Shown here: positions 23,771-32,299 of the stretch, piece by piece
Layout of the letters: every line of letters begins with the position of its first letter
Numbering within the stretch: the stretch's first letter is position 1
NCBI RefSeq assembly: GCF_030718205.1
Contig: NZ_JAUZQF010000002.1
Coordinates: 310,001-374,000 of the forward strand
Direction: 5' to 3'
Length of the DNA: 64,000 nucleotides
Source: Nonomuraea turcica
Lineage (GTDB): Bacteria > Actinomycetota > Actinomycetes > Streptosporangiales > Streptosporangiaceae
Position numbers and translations under genes: made by a program
The notes under the pieces: model-generated
Databases searched by the model: none
What the model was told of the DNA's origin: nothing
Seen by the model: the letters and a program-made list of their open reading frames with translations, nothing else

Positions 23771-26770
23771 ATGCGATACCGAGCCATCCCCTTACTCTGC
23801 GTTACTCTGCTGCTCGCACCCTTCGCACCCTTCACGCCGGCGGCCATGGCCGGTCCGAACGCTGCGCAGCTATGGGTCGAGAGTCCGCAAAAGACCGTCT
23901 ATCGCACGACGACGGTCCCCCAGAGCCGGAACACCTCCATCAACCTCGTGGCCGCCCGCGGTGAATACGAGAGCGCGCAGATCGCCGTGCGCGCGAAAGA
24001 ACGGCTGCGCGTCGAGCGCGTCCGCTTCGGCGACCTGACCGCAGGCGGCAAGCAGCGGATCGCGAGGGCCAACCTGAGCTACCGCTTCGTTACCTACAAG
24101 GACGACGGCAAAGTCGCGGCGAACCCGTTCTTCCCCGACCGTGAGGGCAACCTGCTCTATCCCGAGTCGCCCATGCCGGACCCGCTGTCCAACGACCAGG
24201 CGACCTGGGTCGAGGCCGGCCAGACTCAGCCCGTCTTCGTGACCGGCTTCGTGCCACGCGGCACGGCGCCCGGCACCTATCGCGGCACGGCGACGGTCGA
24301 GACGAGCCGGGGGGACTACTCGGTCCCGATCCAGCTCAGCGTGCACAACGTCGAGATCCCCACGATCGACAAGTCACCGTTCACCAACTACCACTGGACG
24401 ATGACGAACGGTTTCACCTGGGACGGCTTCAGCTGGAACGGTGCCGCGACCGCCCAGGCCTACGACGTCGGCAAGTATTACTACGGCGTCGACACCTACA
24501 GCGACGCGTGGTTCGACCTCATGGACGAGTTCGCACGCAAGCTCGCCGAATATCGCACCAACATGGTCTGGCTCCGCACGGACCTGTTCCTGCAGTCCAC
24601 CGGCACGGAGCTGTCGGAATTCGTCAAGGGAATCCCGGACGAGATCGACTGGACGAACTTCGACCGCTACGTCGAGGCGTTCAAGCGGCACGGGATCACC
24701 AACTTCGCGAACCAGCATCTCATTCACGCGCTGAACAAGATGCCGGACAACGAAAAGCCCAGCGACAGCTGGAACACCAAGCTGCCGGACAGTCTGCCGG
24801 TCACCGACGCCTTCCTGACGAACTACCTGACCGCGCTGCACGAGCACCTGAAGAGCAAGGGCTGGACGAACGGTCTGACGTGGTATCAGCACATTCGCGA
24901 CGAGCCCATCACCGCCGACCAGCGCAACCTCTGGACCTACGTCGCGCGCAAGATTCAGCAGATCAATGCCGATATCGGCGCCGATTTCCGCACCATGGAC
25001 GCCGACCCCGACGGCATCCTGCTCGACGACAGGACCAAGCCCTATGTCGACACCTGGGTTCCGCTGACCCCGGCATTCGAGCACAAGAAGGCCGGCTACA
25101 AGGCACAGCAGGCCGCGGGTCAGGACCTGTGGGTCTACACGTGTGAGGTCAACACTCCCCCGTGGCTCAACCGGTTCTGGACGCAGCCGACGATGACCGG
25201 CCGCATGCTGTTCTGGGACCTCGAGCGCGAGGGCGTGCAGGGTCATCTGCACTGGGCGTGGAACGCGTGGTACGTGGGCCCCTGGAAGGGCGACTCCTAC
25301 ATCGTCTATCCCGACAGGGCGAACATGACGGTGAAGAGCAGCCTGCGGCTCGAGGCACATCGCGATGGTCTCGAGGACTACGAGCTCCTCAACATCCTGC
25401 GCAAGCGCAACCCGGTCGTGGCGCAGCAGATCGTCGACAGCGCGATCAGCCCGGAGGACCCGCGGCGCTACACGCTCGACCCGGCCTATCTCGACACTCT
25501 GCACAGCTACCTCGTGCGGGCGGCCGCCGGCGAGATTGCCGGCGCGATTCCCCAGCCGACAAGCCCCTATGAGGGGCAGGACGTCCCGGACACCTTCCTG
25601 CTCGACAGCACCGATGGCAGCATCGGCTACTCAGCCGGCTGGGCGCCGCGGCAGCGGCAGTCCGCCTACCTCGGCAGCGTCCACCTCAGCAAGACGGCCG
25701 GCGACAAGGCGACCTACGAGTTCGAGGGCACCGGTATCGACGCGTTCTTCGAGAAGAACACGACGACCGGAAAGGCGTCCGTGTCGGTCGACGGTGGGCC
25801 GGCGACGGTGATCGATCTCTACGAGGCGGTCCCCTACGACCGCGTCACCGCCTATCGAAAGACCGGGCTGACACCGGGCAAGCACCGGATCGAGATCACC
25901 AACCTCGAGAACAAAGAGGTGCGGTTCGACGGATTCCGCGTGCATCTCGCGCCTGGGCAGCAGCACTTCGACGCGACGTTGAAGGACCTGAAGCTCACCA
26001 ACGTCGCGGAATTCACCTTCGAGGGGCATCGCGGTGACTATGCGCTGCTCGTCAACCAGGGGGCGAGCACCGTCGCCCTGACCCCGACGCTGACCGACGC
26101 CGGCGGCACGATCACCGTCGATGGCAGCGCCGTCGCCAACGGGGCGACCGTCGACGTCAACGTGGCGAACGGCAAGAACAAGGTCGAGATCCGCACGTTG
26201 GCAAGCGATGGCAAGACCTCGAAGGCCTATGAGCTCACGCTCGTGAAGGGCGCGGTGAACACGGCGGAGGCCAACATCGCCCGCAGCTCTTCGGCGGTGT
26301 CGGCGTCGGCGGCCCGAGATGGCGATGGCGGCGTGCAATACGGCCCGCAGAAGATGGCCGACGGCGACTACGGCACGATGTTCGCCGCCAAGCAGGGCTA
26401 CACCGACGCGAACCCGTTCCCGCACGAGATCGTGCTGGACTGGGACGAGCCGAAGGCGTTCAACACGCTCGTGGTCGCGACCCGTGGTGGCATTCCGCAG
26501 GGCCTGACCGACGTCGACGTCGAGGTCTCGGCCAACGGCAGCGACTGGACGACCGCCGCGCGGGGCGTCGCGTTCCGGTGGACGCACGACGATGACGACG
26601 GAGTCATGGAGTATTCGGTCGCCGATCTTCCCGACCTGCAAGGCGTCAGGAAGCTGCGGTTGAAGATCAACGATGCGAACTACACCCGCTGGAGCATGTA
26701 TGCCGTCTATGAGCTGGAGCTCTACAACCTGCCGGCGTTGCGTTCGGTGACCAGCACCCAGACCAGGTAG
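23771..26770 (+). CDS. Large secreted DUF4091 glycoside-hydrolase-like protein
   Basis: A 999-aa exported protein. A signal peptide (YRAIPLLCVTLLLAPF, cleavage near AMAGP) is followed by a beta-sandwich domain (about 30-205). The DUF4091 region (about 210-590) includes WYQHIRDEPI, the likely acidic catalytic segment in this GH123-like clan, plus LFWDLEREGVQGHLHWAWNAW. After it come a carbohydrate-binding-like sandwich (about 608-730), a cadherin-like Big domain (about 735-830) and an F5/8-type C domain (about 835-985). It probably hydrolyses or binds a complex glycan outside the cell. ATG 23771 is preferred over GTG 23765 since a promoter lies immediately upstream. It is followed by a bidirectional terminator. 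Confidence 0.85.
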   Translation: MRYRAIPLLCVTLLLAPFAPFTPAAMAGPNAAQLWVESPQKTVYRTTTVPQSRNTSINLVAARGEYESAQIAVRAKERLRVERVRFGDLTAGGKQRIARANLSYRFVTYKDDGKVAANPFFPDREGNLLYPESPMPDPLSNDQATWVEAGQTQPVFVTGFVPRGTAPGTYRGTATVETSRGDYSVPIQLSVHNVEIPTIDKSPFTNYHWTMTNGFTWDGFSWNGAATAQAYDVGKYYYGVDTYSDAWFDLMDEFARKLAEYRTNMVWLRTDLFLQSTGTELSEFVKGIPDEIDWTNFDRYVEAFKRHGITNFANQHLIHALNKMPDNEKPSDSWNTKLPDSLPVTDAFLTNYLTALHEHLKSKGWTNGLTWYQHIRDEPITADQRNLWTYVARKIQQINADIGADFRTMDADPDGILLDDRTKPYVDTWVPLTPAFEHKKAGYKAQQAAGQDLWVYTCEVNTPPWLNRFWTQPTMTGRMLFWDLEREGVQGHLHWAWNAWYVGPWKGDSYIVYPDRANMTVKSSLRLEAHRDGLEDYELLNILRKRNPVVAQQIVDSAISPEDPRRYTLDPAYLDTLHSYLVRAAAGEIAGAIPQPTSPYEGQDVPDTFLLDSTDGSIGYSAGWAPRQRQSAYLGSVHLSKTAGDKATYEFEGTGIDAFFEKNTTTGKASVSVDGGPATVIDLYEAVPYDRVTAYRKTGLTPGKHRIEITNLENKEVRFDGFRVHLAPGQQHFDATLKDLKLTNVAEFTFEGHRGDYALLVNQGASTVALTPTLTDAGGTITVDGSAVANGATVDVNVANGKNKVEIRTLASDGKTSKAYELTLVKGAVNTAEANIARSSSAVSASAARDGDGGVQYGPQKMADGDYGTMFAAKQGYTDANPFPHEIVLDWDEPKAFNTLVVATRGGIPQGLTDVDVEVSANGSDWTTAARGVAFRWTHDDDDGVMEYSVADLPDLQGVRKLRLKINDANYTRWSMYAVYELELYNLPALRSVTSTQTR

Positions 26771-26775
26771 CCGCC

Positions 26776-26816
26776 GATGAGGGCCCGTCGCCCGGGTCAG
26801 GCGACGGGCCCTCATC
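26776..26816. terminator. Bidirectional terminator between convergent genes
   Basis: GATGAGGGCCCGTCGCC (26776-26792) pairs without mismatch with 26800-26816 across a 7-base loop, a 17-bp stem. It lies five bases after the DUF4091 stop and two bases from the ROK stop on the other strand, so it can end both transcripts. Confidence 0.9.
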
Positions 26817-26817
26817 G

Positions 26818-27969
26818 TCAAGAGGACGGCTTCGGGAGCGGAGCGTCGAAGTCGTAGAGGCGGGCGTCGACGCGATCGAGCGCGCGCCGTATCGCACCCA
26901 GGACCACAGCCTGCTCCCCCAGATCGGAGATCGCCACCGCGGGAGGTTCGAGGCAGAACGGGTCCAGATGCCGCCGCACCGGCCCAAGCAGGACGTCGCC
27001 CGAGCGCGAGACGCCACCACCGAGCACCACCAGTTCGGGATCCACGGTCAGCACCAGGGCGGCGATGCCTTCCGCCAGGTCGCGCGCGTATTGCTCGACC
27101 GCCCACTGCGCGGCGGGCTCGCCGGATCTAGCCGCGGCGAAGACCTGGGCGGCGGCGTCCCGTGCCGGCGTGCCGGGCGGCAGGCCCTGGAAGCCGGTGA
27201 GATGGACGGGCGCGCGGTGCCAGCCGAGCAGCGGCAGCGCGCCGATCTCGCCCGCGCCGCCCCTGGCGCCTTTGTGCAGCTTGCCGTTGACCAGGATGCC
27301 CGCACCGGTGCGCACGCCGGCCAGCACGAACACCAAGTCGTCGACGCTGCCTGCCTGGCCGCGCCAACGCTCGGCGAGCGCGGCGAGGTTGCAGTCGTTC
27401 TCCACCAGCACGGGGCAGTCGAAGTCGGCGCGCAGCTCGCCCGCCAGATCGACGCCGGTCCACTCGGGCAGGCCGACCGACAGCTTCACCACGCCCTCAG
27501 GGGTCACCACGCCGGTGGTGCCCACGCAAACAGCGGCGATGCCGTCGGCGGTCAGCCCGCCGGCCTCCAGCGCGGCCGCGATCGCTGTCCTGAGTCCCTC
27601 CAGGCGCTCGGCGCGGCCGGCGGTGGAGGCGATCTGCTCGTCGTGCGCGGCCACGACCGTGCCCTCCAGATCGGCGACGCTGGCCCTGAGCGTGTAGGAG
27701 CCGATGTCGATCCCGAGCACGTGGCCGCCCGTCGCGTGGAAGGCGAACAACCTGGCCGGCCGCCCCATCTGGCCGCTCTCCGGTGGCAGCTCCCTGAGCC
27801 AGCCCGCCGCCAGCAGCTCCTCGACCAGGCCCTCGACGGTCGGTCTGGAGAGGGCGGCCCGCTTGGCGAGGTCGGTCAGCCCGAGCGGCCCCTGTGAGCG
27901 CACCGTGCGGAGCGTCGTCACGAGATTGATCCGGCGAAGCCGCGAGGTGTCGCCACCACGGATTGTCAC
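26818..27969 (-). CDS. ROK family transcriptional regulator lacking the zinc motif
   Basis: A 383-aa ROK regulator with a winged helix-turn-helix at about residues 10-60 (LTDLAKRAALSRPTVEGLV) and a ROK domain from about 80. The nucleotide-like site is GIDIGSYTLRASVADLEG. The usual C-x-C-G-x-x-G-C zinc motif is replaced by a short segment after GEIGALPLLGWHRAPVH with no cysteines. GTG 27969 has AAGGGGG just upstream. It is divergent from the Gfo/Idh/MocA and sugar ABC operon and presumably represses it, binding near 28020-28032. Confidence 0.88.
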   Translation of the reverse strand: MTIRGGDTSRLRRINLVTTLRTVRSQGPLGLTDLAKRAALSRPTVEGLVEELLAAGWLRELPPESGQMGRPARLFAFHATGGHVLGIDIGSYTLRASVADLEGTVVAAHDEQIASTAGRAERLEGLRTAIAAALEAGGLTADGIAAVCVGTTGVVTPEGVVKLSVGLPEWTGVDLAGELRADFDCPVLVENDCNLAALAERWRGQAGSVDDLVFVLAGVRTGAGILVNGKLHKGARGGAGEIGALPLLGWHRAPVHLTGFQGLPPGTPARDAAAQVFAAARSGEPAAQWAVEQYARDLAEGIAALVLTVDPELVVLGGGVSRSGDVLLGPVRRHLDPFCLEPPAVAISDLGEQAVVLGAIRRALDRVDARLYDFDAPLPKPSS

Positions 27970-27979
27970 GCTGGCCCCC

Positions 27980-28009
27980 TTGACAGATGCTGGCAGAGAG
28001 AAATAAAAA
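27980..28009 (+). promoter_or_regulatory. Promoter of the dehydrogenase/sugar ABC operon
   Basis: TTGACA (27980-27985), an 18-bp spacer and TAAAAA (28004-28009). Transcription would begin near 28016. The stretch 28000-28035 is strikingly AT-rich. Confidence 0.6.
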
Positions 28010-28019
28010 CATCCTTCAT

Positions 28020-28032
28020 TAGTAATGTACTA
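28020..28032 (+). promoter_or_regulatory. Candidate ROK operator dyad
   Basis: TAGTA-ATG-TACTA is a perfect 5-bp dyad with a 3-base centre, placed just after the predicted start of RNA and before the ribosome site AGGGGG (28038-28043). This is where a repressor would block the operon. Confidence 0.5.
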
Positions 28033-28049
28033 CGCGTAGGGGGATGTTG

Positions 28050-29312
28050 ATGGTCACTCTTGCCGTGATTGGGGCGGGCCTGCGAGGCAGCGGTTACGCC
28101 AGGCTGGCCCGCGAAGGCGGGCTCGCCGAGGTCGTTGCCGTGGCCGAGCCTGACCAGGACAGGCGGTCCGACTTCGCGGCCGAGCACGGCATCCCCGTCG
28201 AGCGCGCCTTCGCCGACTGGCGGGACCTGCTGGCCGGCGAGCGGCTGGCCGACGCGGTGATCGTGGCCACGCAGGACCGCCTGCACCTCCAGCCCGCCGT
28301 ACGAGCGGCCGAGCTGGGTTACCACATCCTGCTGGAGAAGCCGATGGCGCCGACGGAGGAGGACGCCGCGGCCATCGCCGAGGCCGCCGACCGCAACGGC
28401 GTGATCCTGGCGGTCTGCCATGTGCTGCGCTACGCGCCCTACACCAGGAGGCTCAAGGAGCTCCTGGACGAGGGCAGGATCGGCCAGATCATGAACATCC
28501 AGCACCTGGAGCAGGTCGGCTGGTGGCACCAGGCACACTCCTTCGTGCGGGGGAACTGGCGAAACGAGGCCGAGTCGGCCCCGATGCTACTCGCGAAGGC
28601 CTGCCATGACCTCGATTGGATCGTGCACATCAAGGGTGAGATGCCCGAGCGGGTCTCCTCCTTCGGCAAGCTCGTCCACTTCACCAAGGAGAGCAGGCCG
28701 GCAGGGGCTGCCGACCGGTGCCTGGACTGCTCGATCGAACCCACCTGCCCCTACTCGGCCAGGCAGTTGTACATGGAGTGCCTCGCCGATCCGGACCGGC
28801 ACATCTGGCCGCTCGGCGCGATCACCCGCGATTTCACCGAGGAGGGCGTGCTCACGGCGCTGCGTGAAGGCCCGTACGGCAGATGCGTCTACGCCTGCGA
28901 CAACGACGTGGTCGACAGCCAGGTCGTGATCATGGAGTTCGCCGACGGCACGAGCGCCACCTGTACCATGACCGCGTTCGGCGCGCTCGAGCACAGGAAG
29001 ACGAGGATCTTCGGCACGCACGGCTCCATCGAGTGCGACGGCGAGACGCTCCGCGTCCACGACTTCCTTACCGATGAGGTGTCGGTGATCGACGCCCTCG
29101 CCGGAGCGGACGCCTCGGCCGCCTCCGGGCACGGAGGAGGTGACGGAGCGCTGCTGGAGGCGTTCGTCGCCGCCGTCCGCGACAACAATCCGGGCTTGGT
29201 CTCGACCGATGCACAAGCCAGCCTCGCCACGCACCGGGTGGTCTGGGCCGCGGAACAAGCCAGGCACACCCGAACCGTCGTCTCGATAGGAAAGGCCCCC
29301 CACCATGCGTAA
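28050..29312 (+). CDS. Gfo/Idh/MocA family NAD(P)-dependent oxidoreductase
   Basis: A 420-aa sugar or cyclitol dehydrogenase-like enzyme. The Rossmann motif is VIGAGLRGSGYARLA at about residues 6-20, and the family motif EKPMAPTEEDA is near 95. An unusual insertion CLDCSIEPTCPYSARQLYMEC (about 228-248, given in parts) has four cysteines (C-x2-C-x5-C and a later C), seen in a subset of this family and suggestive of a metal site. ATG 28050 is favoured over ATG 28044 by spacing from AGGGGG. It overlaps the binding-protein gene by 8 bp, so it probably works on the imported sugar. Confidence 0.88.
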   Translation: MVTLAVIGAGLRGSGYARLAREGGLAEVVAVAEPDQDRRSDFAAEHGIPVERAFADWRDLLAGERLADAVIVATQDRLHLQPAVRAAELGYHILLEKPMAPTEEDAAAIAEAADRNGVILAVCHVLRYAPYTRRLKELLDEGRIGQIMNIQHLEQVGWWHQAHSFVRGNWRNEAESAPMLLAKACHDLDWIVHIKGEMPERVSSFGKLVHFTKESRPAGAADRCLDCSIEPTCPYSARQLYMECLADPDRHIWPLGAITRDFTEEGVLTALREGPYGRCVYACDNDVVDSQVVIMEFADGTSATCTMTAFGALEHRKTRIFGTHGSIECDGETLRVHDFLTDEVSVIDALAGADASAASGHGGGDGALLEAFVAAVRDNNPGLVSTDAQASLATHRVVWAAEQARHTRTVVSIGKAPHHA

Positions 29313-30558
29313 AATGACGGCTCTCCTCCTGATCGGTGCCCTCGGCCTGGCCGCCTGCGGCAAGAAGAACAGCGGCGAACCCGCCCAGCAGTCCCTGTCC
29401 TACCGCTCGTCCTGGGGCGCGGCGGAGCCCCAGGCGAAGATCATCAAGACGATCCTCGACGATTTCGCCAAGGAGACCGGCACCAAGGTCGACCTGAAGT
29501 TCGTCGGCCGCACCGGCAACGAGAACCTCAACGCCGAGATGGCCTCGGGCCAAGGCCCCGACCTGTTCGACACCACCACCGGCGACATCGACACCCTGAC
29601 CGCCCAGCAGATCATCGGCCCGCTGGACGACCTGGAGAACGCGCAGGTCCCCGGCGAGGGCAAGACGGTCAAGGAGGTGCTCCCCGAGCCGGTACGGCGG
29701 GCCTCCTCCGGCAAGAACGGCCTGGCCTACCTTCCGCACACGATCATCTCCACCGCCGTCTGGTACGACGCGGCCAAGCACCCCGGGCTGAACCCGCAGA
29801 CCTGGGAGGAGTTCATCGCCTTCCTCGATGAGTCCAAGAAGGCCGGCCGTACCCCGATCGGCCAGGACGGCACCATCGCCTTCTACAACGTTTACTGGTT
29901 CTACGCCCTGCTGGTGGGCGCCAACGGCGCAGGGAGCCTCGCCGAGCTGGCCAAGGATCCCGCCAACTGGGACAAGCCTCAGGTGCTCGACACGGCGAAG
30001 AAGGTCGAGCAGCTCGCCCAGGGCGGCTACTTCCAGCGGGACTTCATGGCGACCAAGTTCCCCGCCGCGCAGAACGCCTGGGCGCAGGGCACCTACGACC
30101 TGAACCTCAACGGCACCTGGCTGGCCAGCGAGGTCCAGCCCCAGCTGGCTCCCGGCTTCAAGGTCGCCTCGTTCCAGATCCCCGCAGGCGGCAAGAGATC
30201 CATCGAGGTGGGAACCCTCGGCTGGGGCGTGAACGCCAAGGGCAAGAACGTCGAGACGGCCAAGAAGTTCCTGGCGTTCGCACTGCAGAAGAAGTACATG
30301 GAGCAGATCTCCACGGTGGCGCTGAACATCCCCTCGCGTGGTGACGTGCCCGCGCCCGCGCACATGGCCGACGTGCAGAAGGCGGTGCTGGAGGCCAAGG
30401 AGACGCACCTGAGCTACGACTACGCGGGTGCCGACAAGACCTGGTGGGGCGACATGTTCCTGCCGCTGAGCGACAAGCTGCTCTCCGGCAAGATCGACGC
30501 GACCACGTTCGTCCGCGAGGGCAAGAAGCACACGGCCGAGCACCTGGCGAACGGGTGA
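29305..30558 (+). CDS. Sugar ABC transporter substrate-binding lipoprotein (CUT1 type)
   Basis: A 417-aa extracellular solute-binding protein of family 1. The lipobox LGLAAC places the lipid on Cys18. Typical features are DDFAKETGTKVDLKFVGRTG near residue 50, GQGPDLFDTTTGD near 90 and LNLNGTWLASEV near 270. It overlaps the dehydrogenase stop by 8 bp and its own stop overlaps the permease GTG. The carbohydrate bound is unknown. Confidence 0.92.
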   Translation: MRKMTALLLIGALGLAACGKKNSGEPAQQSLSYRSSWGAAEPQAKIIKTILDDFAKETGTKVDLKFVGRTGNENLNAEMASGQGPDLFDTTTGDIDTLTAQQIIGPLDDLENAQVPGEGKTVKEVLPEPVRRASSGKNGLAYLPHTIISTAVWYDAAKHPGLNPQTWEEFIAFLDESKKAGRTPIGQDGTIAFYNVYWFYALLVGANGAGSLAELAKDPANWDKPQVLDTAKKVEQLAQGGYFQRDFMATKFPAAQNAWAQGTYDLNLNGTWLASEVQPQLAPGFKVASFQIPAGGKRSIEVGTLGWGVNAKGKNVETAKKFLAFALQKKYMEQISTVALNIPSRGDVPAPAHMADVQKAVLEAKETHLSYDYAGADKTWWGDMFLPLSDKLLSGKIDATTFVREGKKHTAEHLANG

Positions 30559-31436
30559 AGACCTACGAACGGGCCTTCTGGCCCTTCCTACTGCCCGCTC
30601 TCCTCGTCTACACCCTGCTGTTCGTCGCGCCCTCGCTGTTCGGGATCTGGGTCAGTCTCACCAAATGGTCGGGACCCGGCTCGGAGATGACCTGGCGCGG
30701 GCTGGACAACTACGTGGCGCTGCTGCACAACGAGGTCTTCGCCACGGCCTTCACCAATACCTTCGTGATGGCCATCGTCGGCGGCGCCCTGATCTTCGGC
30801 TTCACCTTTCTCGCCATGGTCGTGCTCAGGCAGCTCAAGGGGCGGGCCTTCATCCGGGCCGTCGTCTTCCTGCCGATGGTCATCTCGATCATCGCAATCG
30901 GCGCGGCGGTGGGCTTCCTGCTCAACCCGGAGGGCGCGGTCAACACCGTGCTCGAGTGGTTCGGCCTGGACCCGCAGCCCTGGCTCGGCCCCGAGATGGT
31001 GCTGCGCTGCATCGTGGGTGGGCTGGTCTGGTCGAGCACCGGCTTCTACGTCGCGCTGATGATGTCGGCCGCCGACGCCATCCCGGCGCACGTGTACGAG
31101 GACGCCCAGCTCATCGGGGCCACCAAATGGGAGCAGTTCTGGCACATCACCTTGCCGTTGACCTGGGACGTCTTCGCCGTTTCCGCCGTGCTCTGGGTGG
31201 TCGGCAGCCTGAAGATCTTCGACATCGTGCTGGCCTTCACCACCGCGGGCACCGCCGCCGCACCGCCGATCCCCGCCCGGACGATCGCGGTGCAGCAGTA
31301 CATCGTGGTGAAGGGCGCCGGCCTGCCGGACCTCGGAAGCGCGGCGGCCATGGGCGTGATGACGCTGCTCGTAACGGCCGTGCTGATCGTGCTGACCCGG
31401 CGCATCACCAGGCGTGAGCGAGTGGAGCTGTCATGA
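30555..31436 (+). CDS. Sugar ABC transporter permease 1 (MalF type)
   Basis: A 293-aa membrane protein with six segments. The first segment is FWPFLLPALLVYTLLFVAPS, and the EAA loop EDAQLIGATKWEQFWHITLP is at about 190-209. GTG 30555 overlaps the binding-protein stop (GTGA). It pairs with the next gene to form the channel. No ATPase gene is in the operon, so a shared MsiK-like ATPase elsewhere is likely, as in many actinomycete CUT1 systems. Confidence 0.92.
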   Translation: MKTYERAFWPFLLPALLVYTLLFVAPSLFGIWVSLTKWSGPGSEMTWRGLDNYVALLHNEVFATAFTNTFVMAIVGGALIFGFTFLAMVVLRQLKGRAFIRAVVFLPMVISIIAIGAAVGFLLNPEGAVNTVLEWFGLDPQPWLGPEMVLRCIVGGLVWSSTGFYVALMMSAADAIPAHVYEDAQLIGATKWEQFWHITLPLTWDVFAVSAVLWVVGSLKIFDIVLAFTTAGTAAAPPIPARTIAVQQYIVVKGAGLPDLGSAAAMGVMTLLVTAVLIVLTRRITRRERVELS

Positions 31437-32299
31437 GACGTCTGATCGGGGACATTCTGCTGCCCCGGGCAACGGCCGTCGCGCTGTGGGCCTGGGTGGC
31501 CTTCAACCTCGCCCTGATCGGGTGGGTGGGCATGCAGTCGCTGAAGGACTCGCGGGACGTGTGGCTGAATCCCTTCGCGCTGCCGGAGACCCCGCGATGG
31601 GACAACTTCAGCTCGGCGTGGCAGGCGGCCGAATTCTCCGCCGCGGCCTTGAACAGCGTGATGCTGACCGGGTTCGGCGCCGTGTTGATCGTGGCGGTGT
31701 CCGCCCCCGCCGCCTATGTGCTGGCACGCTCGAGCCGGCGTGTCGCCGGCCCCACGATCAGCTATTTCGCGATGGGGCTGAGCATCCCGCTGCAGACGAT
31801 CCTGGTGCCGATCGTCGTGGTCAAGCTGTCGGTCTACACGTTCATGGAGGACTGGGTCACCGGCTGGTGGGACAACCGCATCACCTTGCTGGTCTTCCAG
31901 GTGGCGCTGTCGGTGCCCTTCGCGGTGTTCGTGCTCACCGGGTATATGCGCTCGCTGCCGCACGAGATCGAGGAGGCGGCCGAGATCGACGGCGCCGGCC
32001 CACTCCGCGCGTTCGTCCAGGTCATCATGCCCGTGGCCAGGCCGGGCCTGACCACCGTGCTGGTGCTCAACGTCATGGGCCTGTGGAACGAGACTCTGCT
32101 CGCCCTGCTGATCGCCCCCCTCCCCGAGGAACGCAACCTGCCTGCCGCCCTCCTCGGTTTGTACAGCAGCATGCAATACAGCTCTGACTGGGGCGGCATG
32201 TTCGCGGGCATCGTGATCCTGGTCTACCCCATGATCGTGCTCTACGTCTGGCTGGGCCGCCGCATCGTCGACGGCATGACGGCCGGCATCAGCAGATGA
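31433..32299 (+). CDS. Sugar ABC transporter permease 2 (MalG type)
   Basis: A 288-aa membrane protein, second half of the channel. The EAA loop is EEAAEIDGAGPLRAFVQVIMP (about 181-201, core EIDGAGPLRAFVQVI). The ATG overlaps the previous stop by 4 bp. Its last 11 bp are shared with the end of the convergent PP2C phosphatase gene. Confidence 0.92.
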   Translation: MRRLIGDILLPRATAVALWAWVAFNLALIGWVGMQSLKDSRDVWLNPFALPETPRWDNFSSAWQAAEFSAAALNSVMLTGFGAVLIVAVSAPAAYVLARSSRRVAGPTISYFAMGLSIPLQTILVPIVVVKLSVYTFMEDWVTGWWDNRITLLVFQVALSVPFAVFVLTGYMRSLPHEIEEAAEIDGAGPLRAFVQVIMPVARPGLTTVLVLNVMGLWNETLLALLIAPLPEERNLPAALLGLYSSMQYSSDWGGMFAGIVILVYPMIVLYVWLGRRIVDGMTAGISR

